From contig MU401474.1 of the NCBI GenBank assembly GCA_022579005.1, positions 124,001 through 188,000 on the forward strand: a stretch of DNA of 64,000 bases, written 5' to 3'. Of the stretch, positions 1 through 13,100 are shown piece after piece. Source of the DNA: Poronia punctata (taxonomy: Eukaryota > Ascomycota > Sordariomycetes > Xylariales > Xylariaceae). The first letter of the stretch is position 1, and the number at the start of each line of letters is the position of its first letter. The position numbers and the translations under genes were made by a program. Below the pieces are notes generated by a model that worked only from the letters and a program-made list of their open reading frames with translations, was not told where the DNA came from and searched no databases.

Positions 1-405
1 CCCCGCTGAAAGTAGTCAATGTGTACGATACTCGCAGTAGAGTGGCGTAAGGAGGCAATCGCATCAAGACCTGTATGGATATTTACAAATTAAGTGCTTT
101 TGTATAAGTTATTGTGATGGGAAGACTCCAGGTCTGAGGAGGTGCGACAAAGAGTTAAGAGTTATATATATATTTACAGAATGATGACAATTCTTCTGCT
201 GTAGCTTTAGGATGGGGGGGTGTAGTTGATTTGGAATCACCAATACACAGTGTGACGCATACGATTCTTTCGTCGATCGAGCGCTGACTTTACGAGTACT
301 GACAAAGACGGTGGGGTTTATCTACACTTTACAGTTTTTACACAGTGTGGCGCAAAATGATTCCAAAGTCTCTTGAAACCCCACTTATGTCAAGAGCCCC
401 CCTTA
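1..405. other. Non-coding flank left of the retroelement
   Basis: There is no open frame of useful length and no recognisable gene. Base composition is normal for the window until about position 405, where the AT-rich element begins. The last five bases, CCTTA at 401-405, are repeated immediately after the element and are its target-site duplication. Confidence 0.6.
401..405. repeat. Target-site duplication, left copy (CCTTA)
   Basis: CCTTA occurs immediately before the left LTR and again at 7491-7495 immediately after the right LTR. Five bases is the usual duplication length for LTR retrotransposons. The exact match fixes both element ends. Confidence 0.9.
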
Positions 406-599
406 TGTAGCAGAATGCCAATGTAGGCCAAGAATCCTTGTATTGTATCTATTTAAATCGTATAAAGTAAAGTAAAGAGAAGTCCCTGTGCGGGGATTCC
501 TTAAAAAATATATCCTTATACTTAGGATACGCTATAGGTAGCCCTTGCCTTCTTTATAAGTACTACCTACCTTGTAGGGTATAATAAGTATACGTAATA
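406..599. repeat. Left LTR
   Basis: This 194-bp terminal repeat aligns without gaps to 7297-7490. It keeps the TG start, but its last two bases read TA where the right copy has CA. Readable shared landmarks are the segment around AAAGTAAAGTAAA (467-479) and the segment CTTAGGATACGCTATAGGTA (521-540). Confidence 0.93.
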
Positions 600-3500
600 G
601 GTTGCTGCCCCTAAAAATAACAATGCCTTTATTATCTATACATTTTAAAAAGTAATATATAATTTAACTATTAATATAATCTTTTAAATCGTTTTTTACA
701 TTTTTTATTGCTATGCTTTAAATTCTATAATTAACGTATTTTTTTTTTTTGCCTAAATCTTTGCTAGTTATTTATTTTTAGTATTCTAAACTTAATCCGA
801 TATACTTTACTAAGTAGCAATAGGTTTTTAAATCCTTTTAAAAGATTTTTTTAAAATAGTTTTTAAGGTATATATCTTTAAGATGTAGGAAATATTGCTT
901 AAATATGTTTATTAAAAGTGCTAGCTTTAAATAATTAATAGATATTATATTATAAATACAAAAATGTAGTAGAAATTTTAGTTTATAAGCTAGTTTGCTA
1001 ATATGTTCGGTAACCTTAAATAAACCAGCATACTGCTAACTAAGTTTTTAGCTTAAGACTGCTGCCTTTAAAATATTGTATTTTTTATATAGCCGCAAAA
1101 AAACCTATTAACCTACTTTAAAAAACAAAAAAGTATGTTTTCAGTTATAGTATTTTTTTGCTATTATAAATGCAATAGCAATAGTATTATAAATCTTAAT
1201 ACAAGCTAAAAGCTTTTAGTTAAGGTTTTAAAGCATATTTATTAAAAAGTTAAAAGTAAATTTATAAATTATTTTATTTAGCAATCTGCTAGTTATAAAT
1301 AATCTAGCGTTATTTATTTTAAACTAAATATATAAAATAGCCTTATTTTAATTTTTTAAATTCTTTAACATATAAAAATAATATTATAAAATTAACTTAA
1401 TCGTAAAAATAAATTGCTTTGTTTGTTTATTAGTTTTAAAATAATACGCTATAGCGTAAAAAAAACGCGTCCTAAGCTTTTTTTAAGTATGTTTTTATAG
1501 ATCTAACAAAAATTTAAAGTTCCTATTACTTAGCATAACCTTTAGTATCCCTTAATTAACTAAAAAAAGTCGGTTTATTATAGCATTAGTCTATTTTTCT
1601 ATTATCTAGTTATGCCGTCCTAAAATAATCTAAGTACCTTTAAAATGCTTACAAACAAGTGCTATAAAAGCATTATATTTTTAAAATAATTCTAAAAAAG
1701 CTAAAGCAATATTTAAGGTAATTGTATAAAATAAACATAGTAGTCCTATAATCAGTTACATAGATCTATAAAGTTTATAGTTCTAGTTTTTAAACATATT
1801 ACATTCTAAGTATAATTTAATATATTTATGCAACTCCCTTCTGTTAACAACAAAATAAATTAATAATTAAAAAAATCTATTAAATTTTATATAGCTTTTG
1901 CTATGCAGCATTTTAAAGATCTCCGGTGCTGCCGTCCTTAAAATATATAGTTAGTCATATATATCTAATTTCTTTTAAAAAAAACCGTTCCTAAAAACAA
2001 AAAGAATATTAGCTTAATTTAGTCTTAGCAATTTGTTAGCTTTAATTTAATTAAAAATAAGTTTCTAAGTTCTATCCTCTAAATATTTGTTTTATAACTT
2101 AGTTTTAAACTTTAAAGCTATTTAAATTAGCGCATATTTTTTAAATAAAAAAAGGTTATTTTAAAAGCCTGCTATAGTTAACAAACGCAATATAAAAAAG
2201 GCTTTAGTAGTAAATGTATATTTTATTAGCTAAAAGCAAGCAAAAAGTAACTAATACTCCTTAGCATTATTTAGTAGCAAATCTAATCTTTTTTTCTTAT
2301 TATTTAAACGTAAATTAATAGTTTTAAGTTTAAATAAAGCGTTTAAAATAATATATAGTTTTTTTAGCTTATATAAAATAGTAATGTTAAATTTACTAAT
2401 AAATTTAAGTATACAAATTAAACAAAGGTTTTTATTGCTTAAAGCCGTTAAATTAACTAAATCCTTATGCTTAGTTAATTTAATAATCGCCTTATAGTTT
2501 ATAAAAATATATACTCTTTTTTTAGCTACGTTAATTTAATATATTATCTTTTGCAAACACTATACGTATTTTAATAATTTTATTTTTATTAGCTAGTATC
2601 TTTTTTTAGCATTAAATAAGGTTTTAAAAAAAAAGGCAATTAGTTTAATTGCTATATAAAGTAAGTATATATTAATTTTCCTATTTTATAAGATTTTTAA
2701 AATTGTGCTATTAGTTATATAATAAACTAATATACCAATTTTGTTTTTAAACACGTTAAAGTTAATATAAAAAATATAGAATTTAAAAAAGTAATGTAAT
2801 ACTATATGCTTTATTAGTGCTATCTTAACAGCTTTAAATAAGTTTAATTTTAATTACATAGGTTATTTTAAAAATATATTAAATGCTTATTATTTTTGCT
2901 AGAATTTCGTATTACTTTTTTAAAGATTTATTTAGAAAAGGTTAGTTTTTTATTGCTTTAAAAGTTAAACAATTTATATATATTTTAAAACATTATAATA
3001 AAAGTATTTTATAAGCCTAAAAAAAGTTTCTAAGTTTTTTAATAAAATTAAAAAAGTTATCTTTATAATAGCTTTTAACCTTTTTTTAGTTATAAATAAA
3101 CTAAAAGCATTAACCCTTTATTTAAAAACTACAGTATTTAAAAATCTAACAAATAACTTTAATAGTTTAAAAAATATATTATAATCTTGCAGCACGTAAA
3201 ATAAGTCTTAAAAGTTTACTATATGTTCTTAAAACGTATATAAACACACATATACATCGTTATAATAGCATTCTGCTAATTAAATATGTTGCAAAATAGT
3301 GTCTATACGTTTTTAAACGTACGCGTTACTATTTTTATATTTTATAACTAAACAATTAAAAATAAACTGCTTTTTAGTAGTTGTTATAGTTATTATAGTT
3401 TAAGTTAATAAGTAAGTAAACTATTAGTAATAAAATGTTAATATATTTATAATAAATACATACCGTTTTCCAGCTATCTTTTTAAGCATATCTTCTTAAA

Positions 3501-4038
3501 ACTTTATTAAATATACATTTATAATAGTTAAGCTATTAAATTTTTAAACGTTTATAACTATTTTGCTTTTTTTTTCTTTGTTAGGCTATGTTTGCTAAAT
3601 AGCAAAAACTAAAAATAAAAAAAAAACAAAATAGTTTATCTTATAAATTTTGCTACTTTTTTAAAGCTTTAATAAAGTATAGTTAACAATCTTTTAGTTT
3701 TTAGCATTAAAAAAATAAACCTTGCATTTTTTAAAGACCTTGTTCTCTTATTTTAAAACTAGGTAAAAAATAAGTTGCTTATTAAAGGGTACTTAAGCAT
3801 ATTTAGTGTTTTAAAACACGTTTTAAAACTTTATAACAAGGTTATAAAATGCTTATATAATCTTTAAATCTTTATTCTAATATATTAATACGCTAAAAGG
3901 GTATTTAATAGTATTGTAAGCAAATATAGTAGCATCCTATAATTTTATTAAAATGCAGTGCTGTAAAAATAGCAGGTTATATAGTTTTTTTAGCTTCTTT
4001 TCTACTAGATTTTCAAAATCTGTTAGTTTCTTAAGATC

Positions 4039-4101
4039 ATTCTAATTATTCTAATCATTCTAATCCTTTTAATCATTCTAATTCTTCTAATCATTTTAAT
4101 C
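4039..4101. repeat. 9-bp tandem repeat inside the retroelement
   Basis: Seven consecutive 9-bp units of the form ATTCTAATC can be read here. Most differences between units are C/T transitions, with a few at the first base. A period of nine keeps reading frame, so this probably derives from a tripeptide repeat in the former gag or pol polyprotein. The stops now present (TAA or TAG) are what CAA or CAG codons become after C-to-T mutation. Confidence 0.7.
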
Positions 4102-7100
4102 CTTTCTGCCTAGTAAAACTATTAAATTAGCTTTGCGTACTATAACTTTTAGGATGCCAAAATCTAGTTTATATTCCTTAGATTTAGCGTCTGCAAGCTG
4201 CCTAAAGGCCAATTCCTAAAAAACCTCTTAAACGTAGTAACCCTTACAGTCTAGCATAAAAGGTAATAAATAACCTAGTTTCGTATGCTTATAAATATAA
4301 ATATCCTAGTCTATATTATTTTAAACAAGTATTAATTTAGTATTATTCTTTACTACTACTGCGTAGCATAATACAAAGTAAGTTATTAGTTTAAAAATAA
4401 AATCTTATCTTAAAGATTTATTATATATAACTAGCAGCATTATTTGCAATTTTTTAAGTATAATAACAAATTTTGCTATTTAAACTTTTAAAGTCTTCTA
4501 CAGTTAAAATATTATAGTAATAAAAATTGCTATTTTGCAAAATTAAATAATAGCAATATTTTTAAATAAAATAATGTTAATGTTCTCTATATCTAAAATA
4601 TCTATACTTATTAATAAGTTAGCTTGCAAACCTTCTACTAAAGTTATTTTATAAACAAAGCTTACAATAACTACTTTCTTTTAATTAAATCCTTTAAAAA
4701 AATACTATACTACAATATATTTTGCTATAGTGTGCTAATTGTCTATAATCCCTCAAATAATTAAAAAGGTAGCCTAAGTGCGTAATTAAGCCTTTAAATA
4801 ATGCTTTAAAGCCTAATTTCTATTTGCTATAGTTCAAGTACATCTTATATTTGCGCAAACTTTTACTTTCTTTTCTAATTTTAAAAATAGCATAATATAT
4901 ACTTTTAAGTATATATAGGTTTTATACGTAAATCTTGTTTTAATATCTAGTGCAAAGTTAATTTTTAATTTAATAATAGGTAACAAGGTCTTTTTAAAAC
5001 GTAATAAAACGTTAAATAAATTCTTTTTAGTTTAAGGTTATAAAGATAGTAGTTCTTAAAAATCTTTTTAATTAACTATTGTATTTAAGTCTATCTATAA
5101 ATTTATATATTAACCCTTGTTTTTAAGTTTAAAAACGTTATAAGCTACTATAATGTATACTGTATTGCTAGATGTTTAGTATATCTTTAAATATTTAGTT
5201 TAAATGTAGTTATGCAATATATTATTAAAGCAAAAGTTTTTGTAGCAAGTTAAACATTGCTTAAATAAGTAAAAAGTAGCATAATAAGCTAAATATAATG
5301 CTATAGTGCTAAAATTAACTACGTTTAGTAACTTATTCCTTTTATACTTTTATAAAAGTCTAAAATCTTTAAAAATATTGCTGCAACTAGTTAATAAATC
5401 TTATTGCTCTAAATAATTATTATTATTTAAATTATTTTTATTAAAGTCTTATATATTAAAGTTTAAACCGCTTTATTTATTATATTTAAAAGCTTTATTA
5501 TTACTAAAGTAGGCTTTCTAGAAAGCAAGTTAATCCTAGTTAAAAAGTAGGCAATACTTCTTTTAATTCTAACCTCCTTAGTAACCTTTTTAATTTAACA
5601 AGTTGTTTTTTTAATATTTCTAGTTGTTATTTTAACGTTTATTTTGTTGCTTTTAATCTTAGCTTTTATAGTCCTTTTAATTATAGTTGTCCTTGTTCTC
5701 TTTGCTTTCTTAGTTTTAAAAATCGTATTAAAGATTATAATTACGTACGTTATTAAATTAAAGCATATAGTTGTTAAATCTAAGATTATAAAATCTGTTG
5801 TTGTATAACCTATTGTTATAAGATCTGTTGTTTAAAAATCTATTGTTTAAAAATCTAGTGTTCTAACTACCTTAATTACCTCTGCCCTTTTTATTTTAAT
5901 ATTAATAATTAGTTTAACAATCTTATTTATTATTTTAAAAAAGATAGGATTAAAAATAAAGCTTGCTAGTTTAAGCATTTAATTAATATATTTAATTTGC
6001 TATGCCTTAAAAAACACTCTTTTTGTTGTTAATTTATATAAGAAATTAACTAAAAGTAGTTATAGCAATAGGTTTAATTAGTTAAGCTTATATTTATAAA
6101 TTAAATGCTTTAAATATAGTAAAAAGCTAATTTTTAATAAAGTAGTTATAAGATTTCTTATTTTAAATTACCTATTAAATAAAAAGACAAATTCTTTTTT
6201 TTTATTAAATATTCTATAAAGTAAAGCAACTATTTTAAAAACTAGCTAATGCCTTGCTATAGTTACGTTTAAATTGTTTTTATAACTTTTTATAAATTTA
6301 TTAAAAAGTTTTTTAACTTAACTAGATTTTATCTTTTTTTGTTAGCTTTATAGTATGCTATGCTAATACTATATTTTAAAAATAAGTAGTTTATATAATT
6401 TTAACTTTTTGTTTTTTATAGCTTTGGCTAACGTTAAAAAGTTAGTTTATAAACGCTTAAACGTTTATATAAATTGTTTGCTTACCTTAGGTAATAGCTC
6501 CTATGCTTTAATTATCTTTTAGTATTAAATTAAAGTATTTAACTTCCTTTGTTTTAAAGTTTAGTCCGTTAACCTGCTAGTATTTTTTAAATACTAATAT
6601 AAAAAGCATAGCAACGTCTTTTATAGTTAAAAAATAGTAATTATACTATTTTAAAGTCTAAGGATTTAAGTTAAACATTGCAAAGCTAGGTTTTAAAAAC
6701 AAGCCTATATTTTAATTAAAGTTAATTTTAAATAATAGTCCTTGTTTAACTAATAGTAAAGACGCTTTAAAGTACTTAAATAGTTTACTTTAAAGCTTTA
6801 CTAGTGCTAAAAATAGCTATTTTTGCTTAACTTGTAAAGGTGTTACTAAAGCTTTTTTAAAATATAATTTTTAAACTTAGTAGTCTTGCAAATCCGGTTG
6901 CGTTTGGTAATTTTTTTTTTAGTTCCGAAAAAATGTTTTAAATTAAGCAGTTAACTTAAGCTACTCTGTTAAATAAAAGATTAAGTCGTTGTTTTAATAT
7001 ATTATGCTTAAAAAAGCAACTACTTTAGCGTACGCTAAATCCTTTAGCTTGATAAGCTTAAAGTTAAAGTGCTTTGTAGCAAAAAAACAATGTAACTAAC

Positions 7101-7296
7101 GGCTTTATAGTATAGTATAGTCTTAAAAAGAAAATAACATAAAAATAAATTTGATAAAATCCTTATAATAAAAAGTTATTATGTTGTTATAATGTTTTTG
7201 CTAGCAGTCTTTTTTTGCAGGTTAAAAAATAACCAAAATGCTAAGCTATCTAACAAAATCAAGCCGTTAATATAATTAAAAAGCTAGCTACTAATT

Positions 7297-7490
7297 TATA
7301 GCAAAATGCTAATATAAGCTAAAAATCCTTATATTATATCTATTTAAATTATATAAAGTAAAGTAAAAAAAAGTCCCTGTACGGGGATTTCTTAAAGGAT
7401 ACATCCTTATACTTAGGATACGCTATAGGTAGCCCCTGCCTTCCTTGTAGGTACCACCTACCCTGTAGGGTATAATAGGTATACGTAACA
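7297..7490. repeat. Right LTR
   Basis: This is the partner of the left LTR, of equal length. It has more changes in its first half (first bases TATAG against TGTAG), while its second half is the better preserved copy, so each LTR was mutated independently after insertion. It ends in CGTAACA and is followed directly by the CCTTA duplication at 7491-7495. Confidence 0.93.
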
Positions 7491-7495
7491 CCTTA
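7491..7495. repeat. Target-site duplication, right copy (CCTTA)
   Basis: This is the identical partner of 401-405. It marks the right end of the inserted element. Confidence 0.9.
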
Positions 7496-8353
7496 TGTCG
7501 TCAACTAGGGATTACGTCTGGTTGGACGTGGGTTTATCATTTTATCAAGGTTAATATATATCTCGGCAGATCAGTCAACAAACAAAGATCGTATGTCCCC
7601 TTGGCTAGGTCAGTTTAGTCCAAGTACGAGTGTATGGGCCAGAGACATCTTTCCCTCATGACCCCCTTGCGTAACCGTTTACCCTGTCGGCCAGACCGCA
7701 GATATATCCCAAAGGAGGTTCAAATGCGACAACAAGGCGAAGATACATGCGTTTTTGAGTAAGAATTTGAACTTAATATACATGTATGGAAGGCATGGTA
7801 GCTCATCACGTCTCATAACCCTCGGGAGACTTGGTCAAGATGGCATTTAACTTAAACATAACTTTCCTCATATCAAACACCTATTTTACAAGAATAGAAA
7901 TCAATACGCAACTTTTATCGTACAAGGACCTGAACATTGGGGGATTGTCACAAATTATGGGGGAGAGTTCCCCATTATTAACGGTCCGTCCGGGGTTAAG
8001 GCGGGCTATCCAGCCTAGGTAGCCTAGGTACCCCGTATTTCCAGCCTACCTCGGCATCTTTGGACCCATCCAGATCCCCTGCGCCGGGGCAATCTTGCTT
8101 ATTAGACCATCTGTGATCCTTTGTCTTGACTCCTCAGGGTCCTCTTGTTCAATTAAATCTCACTTTACCGAACTAAACTAGGTATTAGTGGTGTGGATGA
8201 GTCTTGTTTAAAATATATCAATTTCTTGTTTCGCCGTTCATTTTATAAATATTTGTAGACTTGCTATTTACCTGCTGGGTGAAAGTTGGCTGCTGGGAGA
8301 GAAGAATAACCAGGTACAGAAGAAGGACACGAAAGCAAGAACAAGAACAAAAA
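7496..8353. other. Intergenic, upstream of the nitronate monooxygenase gene
   Basis: Composition is normal with no convincing reading frame; a 63-codon frame at 7831-8022 has no recognisable content. It should contain the promoter and 5' leader of the plus-strand gene that starts at 8354. An A/T-rich stretch at 8207-8222 could hold a TATA-like element, which is not distinctive. Confidence 0.5.
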
Positions 8354-9423
8354 ATGCCTTTCGACACAGAACTCACCCGACGTCTGGGGATCGAGATCCC
8401 CGTAGTCCAAGGCGGGATGCAGCACGTGGGCGTCGCGGAACTAGCCTCGGCCGTATCCAACGCCGGCGGTCTCGGTATCCTGACCGCCCTCACGCAGCCC
8501 ACGCCCGAGGACCTGCGCAACGAGATCCGCAAGACCCGGACCATGACCAAGAAGCCCTTTGGCGTCAACATCACGCTCCTCCCCGCCCTGGCGCCGCCCG
8601 ATTACGGCGCCTACGCGCAGGTCGTCATCGACGAAGGGATCAATATCGTCGAGACGGCCGGGAACAGTCCCGGTCCGGTCATCAAGAAACTCAAGGCTGC
8701 CGGTGTCATCATCCTGCATAAATGCACCACTATCCGCCATGCGCAGAGCGCTATTAAGCTCGGGGTGGACTTTTTATCTATTGATGGGTTTGAATGTGCT
8801 GGGTGAGTTTTTTTTTCCTAAACACATACCTACATGAACAAAAACTGGGTTTGAAAATACTGATTTGAAAAATAAAAAATAAAAGACACGTTGGTGAATC
8901 CGACATCACCAACTTCATCCTCCTCAGCAAAGCCCGGCAGACTCTCAAAGTCCCCTTCATCGCCTCGGGCGGGTTCGCCGACGGCGAAGGGTTGGCCGCA
9001 GCGCTATGTCTAGGAGCCGAGGGGATCAACATGGGAACGCGGTTCATGTGCACGGTAGAGGCGCCGATCCACCAGAAGATCAAAGAGGAGATTGTGAAGG
9101 CGCAGGAGACGGACACCGCCCTGGTGATGCGGCGGTGGACGAACACGACCCGGCTGTATCGCAACAAGGTGACCGACACCGTCATCGAGATCGAGAAGAA
9201 CAGCAAGACGGGCGAGTTTGCCGAGATCGCGCCCTACGTCAGCGGAAAGCGCGGCCGTCAGGTTTTTGTCAATGGGGATCCCGAGTACGGCGTCTGGACT
9301 GCCGGTCAGGTTATCGGGTTGATTCATGATATCCCCACTTGTCATGACCTGGTCAAGAGGATTGAGAAGGAGGCCGAGCAGACTTTGTTGTCAAAGGTTA
9401 AACTGGCCAAGCCCAAGTTGTAA
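8354..9423 (+). CDS. Nitronate monooxygenase (2-nitropropane dioxygenase family)
   Basis: Predicted FMN-dependent TIM-barrel enzyme that oxidises alkyl nitronates to carbonyl compounds with release of nitrite. Two exons, 8354-8802 and 8886-9423, are joined across an 83-bp intron (donor GTGAGT, acceptor AAAAG) and give 328 residues, a normal family length. Visible features are the N-terminal IPVVQGGMQHVG FMN-binding strand-loop at about 17-28, SNAGGLG at about 38-44, GVNITLL around 75, and SIDGFECAGHVGE near 143-155, whose His151 sits where the family places its catalytic base. IASGGF and LGAEGINMGTRF form the phosphate-binding end. The start at 8354 (AAAAATGCC) was chosen because upstream in-frame codons look like leader, not protein. 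It converges on the SNF2 gene and is coded in clearly G/C-rich DNA beside the dead retroelement. An enoyl-ACP reductase of the FabK type is a less likely alternative. Confidence 0.9.
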
Positions 9424-10104
9424 AATTCTTATATATCCATCTACTTACCTATCACGTTTGGACACTTTTGGTTTTAAAAGTTGTTATACAGTATACTGTA
9501 CAATGTAGACAGACTTGGATGTCGAATTTCAACTTGCTCTGATGGCTTGATTCGAGCGCTGTTTGCTGTGTTTTCTTCTGCTCGAGCAATAACAGCACAA
9601 TGCAGTCTATTGGGGCTGCATAGCAAACATATCAACACTGGGAATCATAATCATATATCATGCATGCATTAACACAAAAAACGGCGCAAAAGGCATCATA
9701 GGTATAACTTTAAGCTTATGTACCGCTACAGTAATTAAGCTTCATGCGCTCCTTTCGTTCTGCAAGTGACAGAGCAGAGTTAACACACGCAAAAGCCATT
9801 TAAAAGGAAAAAACAAAGAAATCCTGTCATCATAACCCTTTTTCCCATCATAGACATTCAGACAATCGTTTGTAGACATCCAGCCATCCTTCCCTAAACT
9901 TCTGAACCCCTTAAACCAACCAACAATTTGTCAAGGTCAGTCCGCCAGACCTGCTTAACTCCTCCTGTCGTAGCCAAAGTCCCTTGCGTACCCGAAACAC
10001 CGCAACACCACAATTTCTACAGCAAACCAAGTCTCTCCCTGTTGGAAGCCTCGTTCATGAAGACGGCAAATAACCGTGTACTGGTAGGAACAGAGGGAAT
10101 CAAT
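9424..10104. other. Intergenic between two converging genes
   Basis: This holds the 3' flanks of the nitronate monooxygenase gene and of the SNF2 gene on the opposite strand. I see no gene or repeat. Short frames here do not show coding character. Confidence 0.5.
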
Positions 10105-13100
10105 CTACCATCGACGTCCCCACACACTGCTCTCCGGGCTGGTTCTAGCCTTGGCGTTACTAGTTCGCTTGCTCTGTGTGCTGTAGGCCGAGTCATTACT
10201 GACGAGACTCTCGTTGGCGGCGTCGGATCGATAGTTATCCTCGCCATCTTTAGCACCGCGGCCTTTACCGCTACCCATATGCTTGAAAAGCTCGAGCATC
10301 TCATTGAGACCAAGTTTGAGGCCTTCCTTCTTTGTTCCATGTTCGATGGTCGTCGCTGCTAGCAGTCGCTTCTTCTCTTGAAGCTCGAGAATCCGCTCCT
10401 CGACCGTGTTCTCGACAGTAAGCTTGTACACGATGACGTCTACCGTCTGAGTGAGGCGATGTACTCGGTCGATGGCCTGCTCTTCGACAAAGGGGTTCCA
10501 GAAGGGCTCCAGGATGACGACGCGGGAGGCGGCCGTGAGGTTGAGACCGAGTGCGCCGCAGCGGAGCGAGCAGAGCAACACACGCGTCGAGTCGTTGTTG
10601 CGCAGGCTGTGTAGAGCGGCTTCGCGCGCGTCGTTCTTCATGCTACCGTCGTAGCGTACAAACTTGATGCCTTCCTTGCGCAAGAAAGGCTCGACCAGAT
10701 CAAGCATGGACGTGAACTGCGAGAATACAATGAACTTGTGTTCTTGGGTCTCCTTGTGGAGGATCGTTATCAACTGGCGAATCTTGGCCGAGGCAAGCAC
10801 ATGCGGCACCTGCTGGTGTTTGCTTCTAGGGTAGCCGTCTTCATCGACGTCCGAATCAGAAAATAGTTCGGATTCAGAGATGCCATCATCGCTAGCAGAG
10901 TCTGAGCTAGCAGAGTCTGAATCGTCATCCGATTCGGAATCAGCATCGGCGTTGCTGTCTTCGTCTTCCTGTTCAGACGCCCCAGGGGATTTCAGTGACA
11001 TTCGAGCATGCATAGCTGCAAGCGATTCGAGATCATCGTCAGAATCGGAATCGGAGTCTTCCACCGCCTTTTTCAGGTCTTCAGGCTTCGTATCTTCGCC
11101 GTCATCAACGATGAAGCTTTCTAACCGACTACCCTCTTGCGTGGTATCGTCCTCCGAGTCCACAGTATTGATAGTCTCGCCTTCGCCCTCGGCATTCTCG
11201 TCGTCGGTACCGCCAGCCTTTCCTAGACGAAGCGACCCTTGTTCGTCGCCGGAGACGATCCATTCGCCTTCTTCTTCCTCATCGTCACTATCGAGAACAG
11301 CGCGTCGGTTTCTGGGCTTCCGCTTGACAAAGGTCTCGGCCTTTTCTGCTACCACGGAGTCGTCGACTTCCGGTATTTCCGAATCATCATTTGTCGTGTC
11401 CCTTTTGGTTACCTTTTCTTTTCGTGACTTCTTCGCCTTCTTCTTCTTTGGCTTTGGTGGTTTCAGATCACCACCGTCCTCGTGATGTTTGAAATATTCC
11501 AGATCAGCGAAGCATTCCTTGCATTTGTCCGACCCAGGTTGACGATGTTCTGCATCGAGCTCCCAACCACAAATCTCGCAATGTCTGGTCTCAACATCGA
11601 GGCCACCAAGCAAGTCTGCGAGAGCATCGACATCAGTGTCCGTCTTCTTGGCTCGAGTCTCCTCCGAGAGGGCGTCTTTATCCTTTTCGAGTTTCCCTTC
11701 TACTAGCCTTGGGTGGTTGCATGCCTGTCTCAAGCGGAGGAGGAGCACCAATGCACTAGCATAGTTGAGTTTGCCACGCATCATCACTTCCAGACTCTTG
11801 TCCGTCCGTTGTTCCAACCGTTCGTAGAACCTTCGCTCGGCTGGGGCAAACTGAGCAGCAATAGCCATGACCTTGCGCTCAGTCACCTTGAAACTAGGTG
11901 TCGAACTCTTCTGGTCGCCATCGGCATTACCGGCCCCGGTGCTGAGAGCCCCGTCTTGTTTGAGGATGTCTTTAGTTCTGCGTTTCATGAAGCACTGCAG
12001 CACACTGTGGAGCCGCCGGATAGCGATGTGACCTTTTCCATTCTTCATCGGCAACTCGAAATGGTCCCGCCATTCCCGTAGATCGTCATATGGCTTGATC
12101 CGAAGAAACTTGACAAGACTTTGCAGCTCATCCAGGTTATTCTGCAGAGGCGTGCCGCTCAAGCACCATCTATACACGCTTCGCAGTTCGTAGCAGGCCT
12201 TGGTGGCCTTGGCATTTCGGTTCTTGATCGTGTGAGCTTCGTCTAGGATGACCCGATACCAATGTAAACCAAAGCATCCGGCCTTGACCCTCTCGCTGCA
12301 GTGGTTATGTTCGGATACCAGAATTTGATATGTGGTGATGACAACGTCATACCGACGAAGGTCCTCGAAACGCTTTGTGCGCTGCGGCCCGTGGTGAACA
12401 AGTACTTTCAGCCTGTGAGAGTCTTCAACTCTGTCCTTCAGTTCGGCTTCCCATTGACGGATCAGTGCCAAGGGAGCGACAACGAGAGTAGTCTTATCGA
12501 CACCCGGATGTTGATCAGCAGGTTTGGGGTTGGTTAGGATAAGAGAGATGGATTGCAGAGTCTTTCCCAGGCCCATGTCGTCGGCCAAAAGACCGCCTTT
12601 GGGCACTTTACCCTTCTTGACCGGACCGAGCTCTCGGTTCTTCATCCATTCCACACCCTCAATTTGATGTGGAAGCAGTCTGACTTTGAGCCCTTCGATT
12701 CTGGCTTTGTCTTCTGTGATAGCTTCCGTCGCAATCTTCTCTTCTTCGTCTTCCAGTGACCCCTCCAGAAGCGCCTTGATATCAGAAGCAGCTTTCTTCG
12801 GATCCACATATTCTGAAAACACGCCAGGCTGACTGTATATGGGAACGATGTTGCTGTCCGCCACCGATATGGGGTTACTAGCGGACCCGGGTGCCGAACT
12901 GAAAACTGGGTTCGGAGGCGGCTTCTTATCTTTGAAGGAAGGCTGGAGGGGGCCCTTTATTCGTTGGGGACGGTGGTGTTCGGGGCGGTTCTTGGGCTGT
13001 ACAAAAAGATTCGCGTATTTATCCTCCAGGCTGCCTGAATGTACTCTCTGCTTTGGAGCAGGCCGGGGAAGTGCAAAATCATTCGAAGATGAGGGGTTCC

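Larger units (their letters stand above)
406..7490. mobile_element. RIP-degraded LTR retrotransposon (7,085 bp, dead)
   Basis: Two 194-bp direct repeats (406-599 and 7297-7490) bound the element. They begin TG (TA in the mutated right copy) and end CA (TA in the mutated left copy), and a perfect CCTTA duplication lies outside them. The interior is extremely AT-rich: I count 9 G or C in the 60 bases from 661. No frame of 60 codons is open anywhere in it. The two LTRs differ at about 26 positions, every one a C/T or G/A transition, with changes on both strands. This pattern is typical of RIP in ascomycetes. Superfamily (Ty3 or Copia) and strand cannot be fixed because no conserved pol motif survives to my eye. 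A G/C-rich 12-mer, GGTTGCTGCCCC at 600-611, just inside the left LTR could be the primer-binding site, which would favour the plus strand. Confidence 0.93.

Noticed and set aside
1441..1700. Possible integrase motif (Asp-Gly-x-Thr) on the minus strand within the retroelement
   Set aside because: The surrounding residues do not match an integrase after allowing transitions, and the match could arise by chance in such AT-rich DNA.
10880..11485. Plus-strand Ser-rich frame of 201 codons
   Set aside because: It is antisense to the acidic insert of the SNF2 protein, and its Ser content is the complement of Asp/Glu codons.
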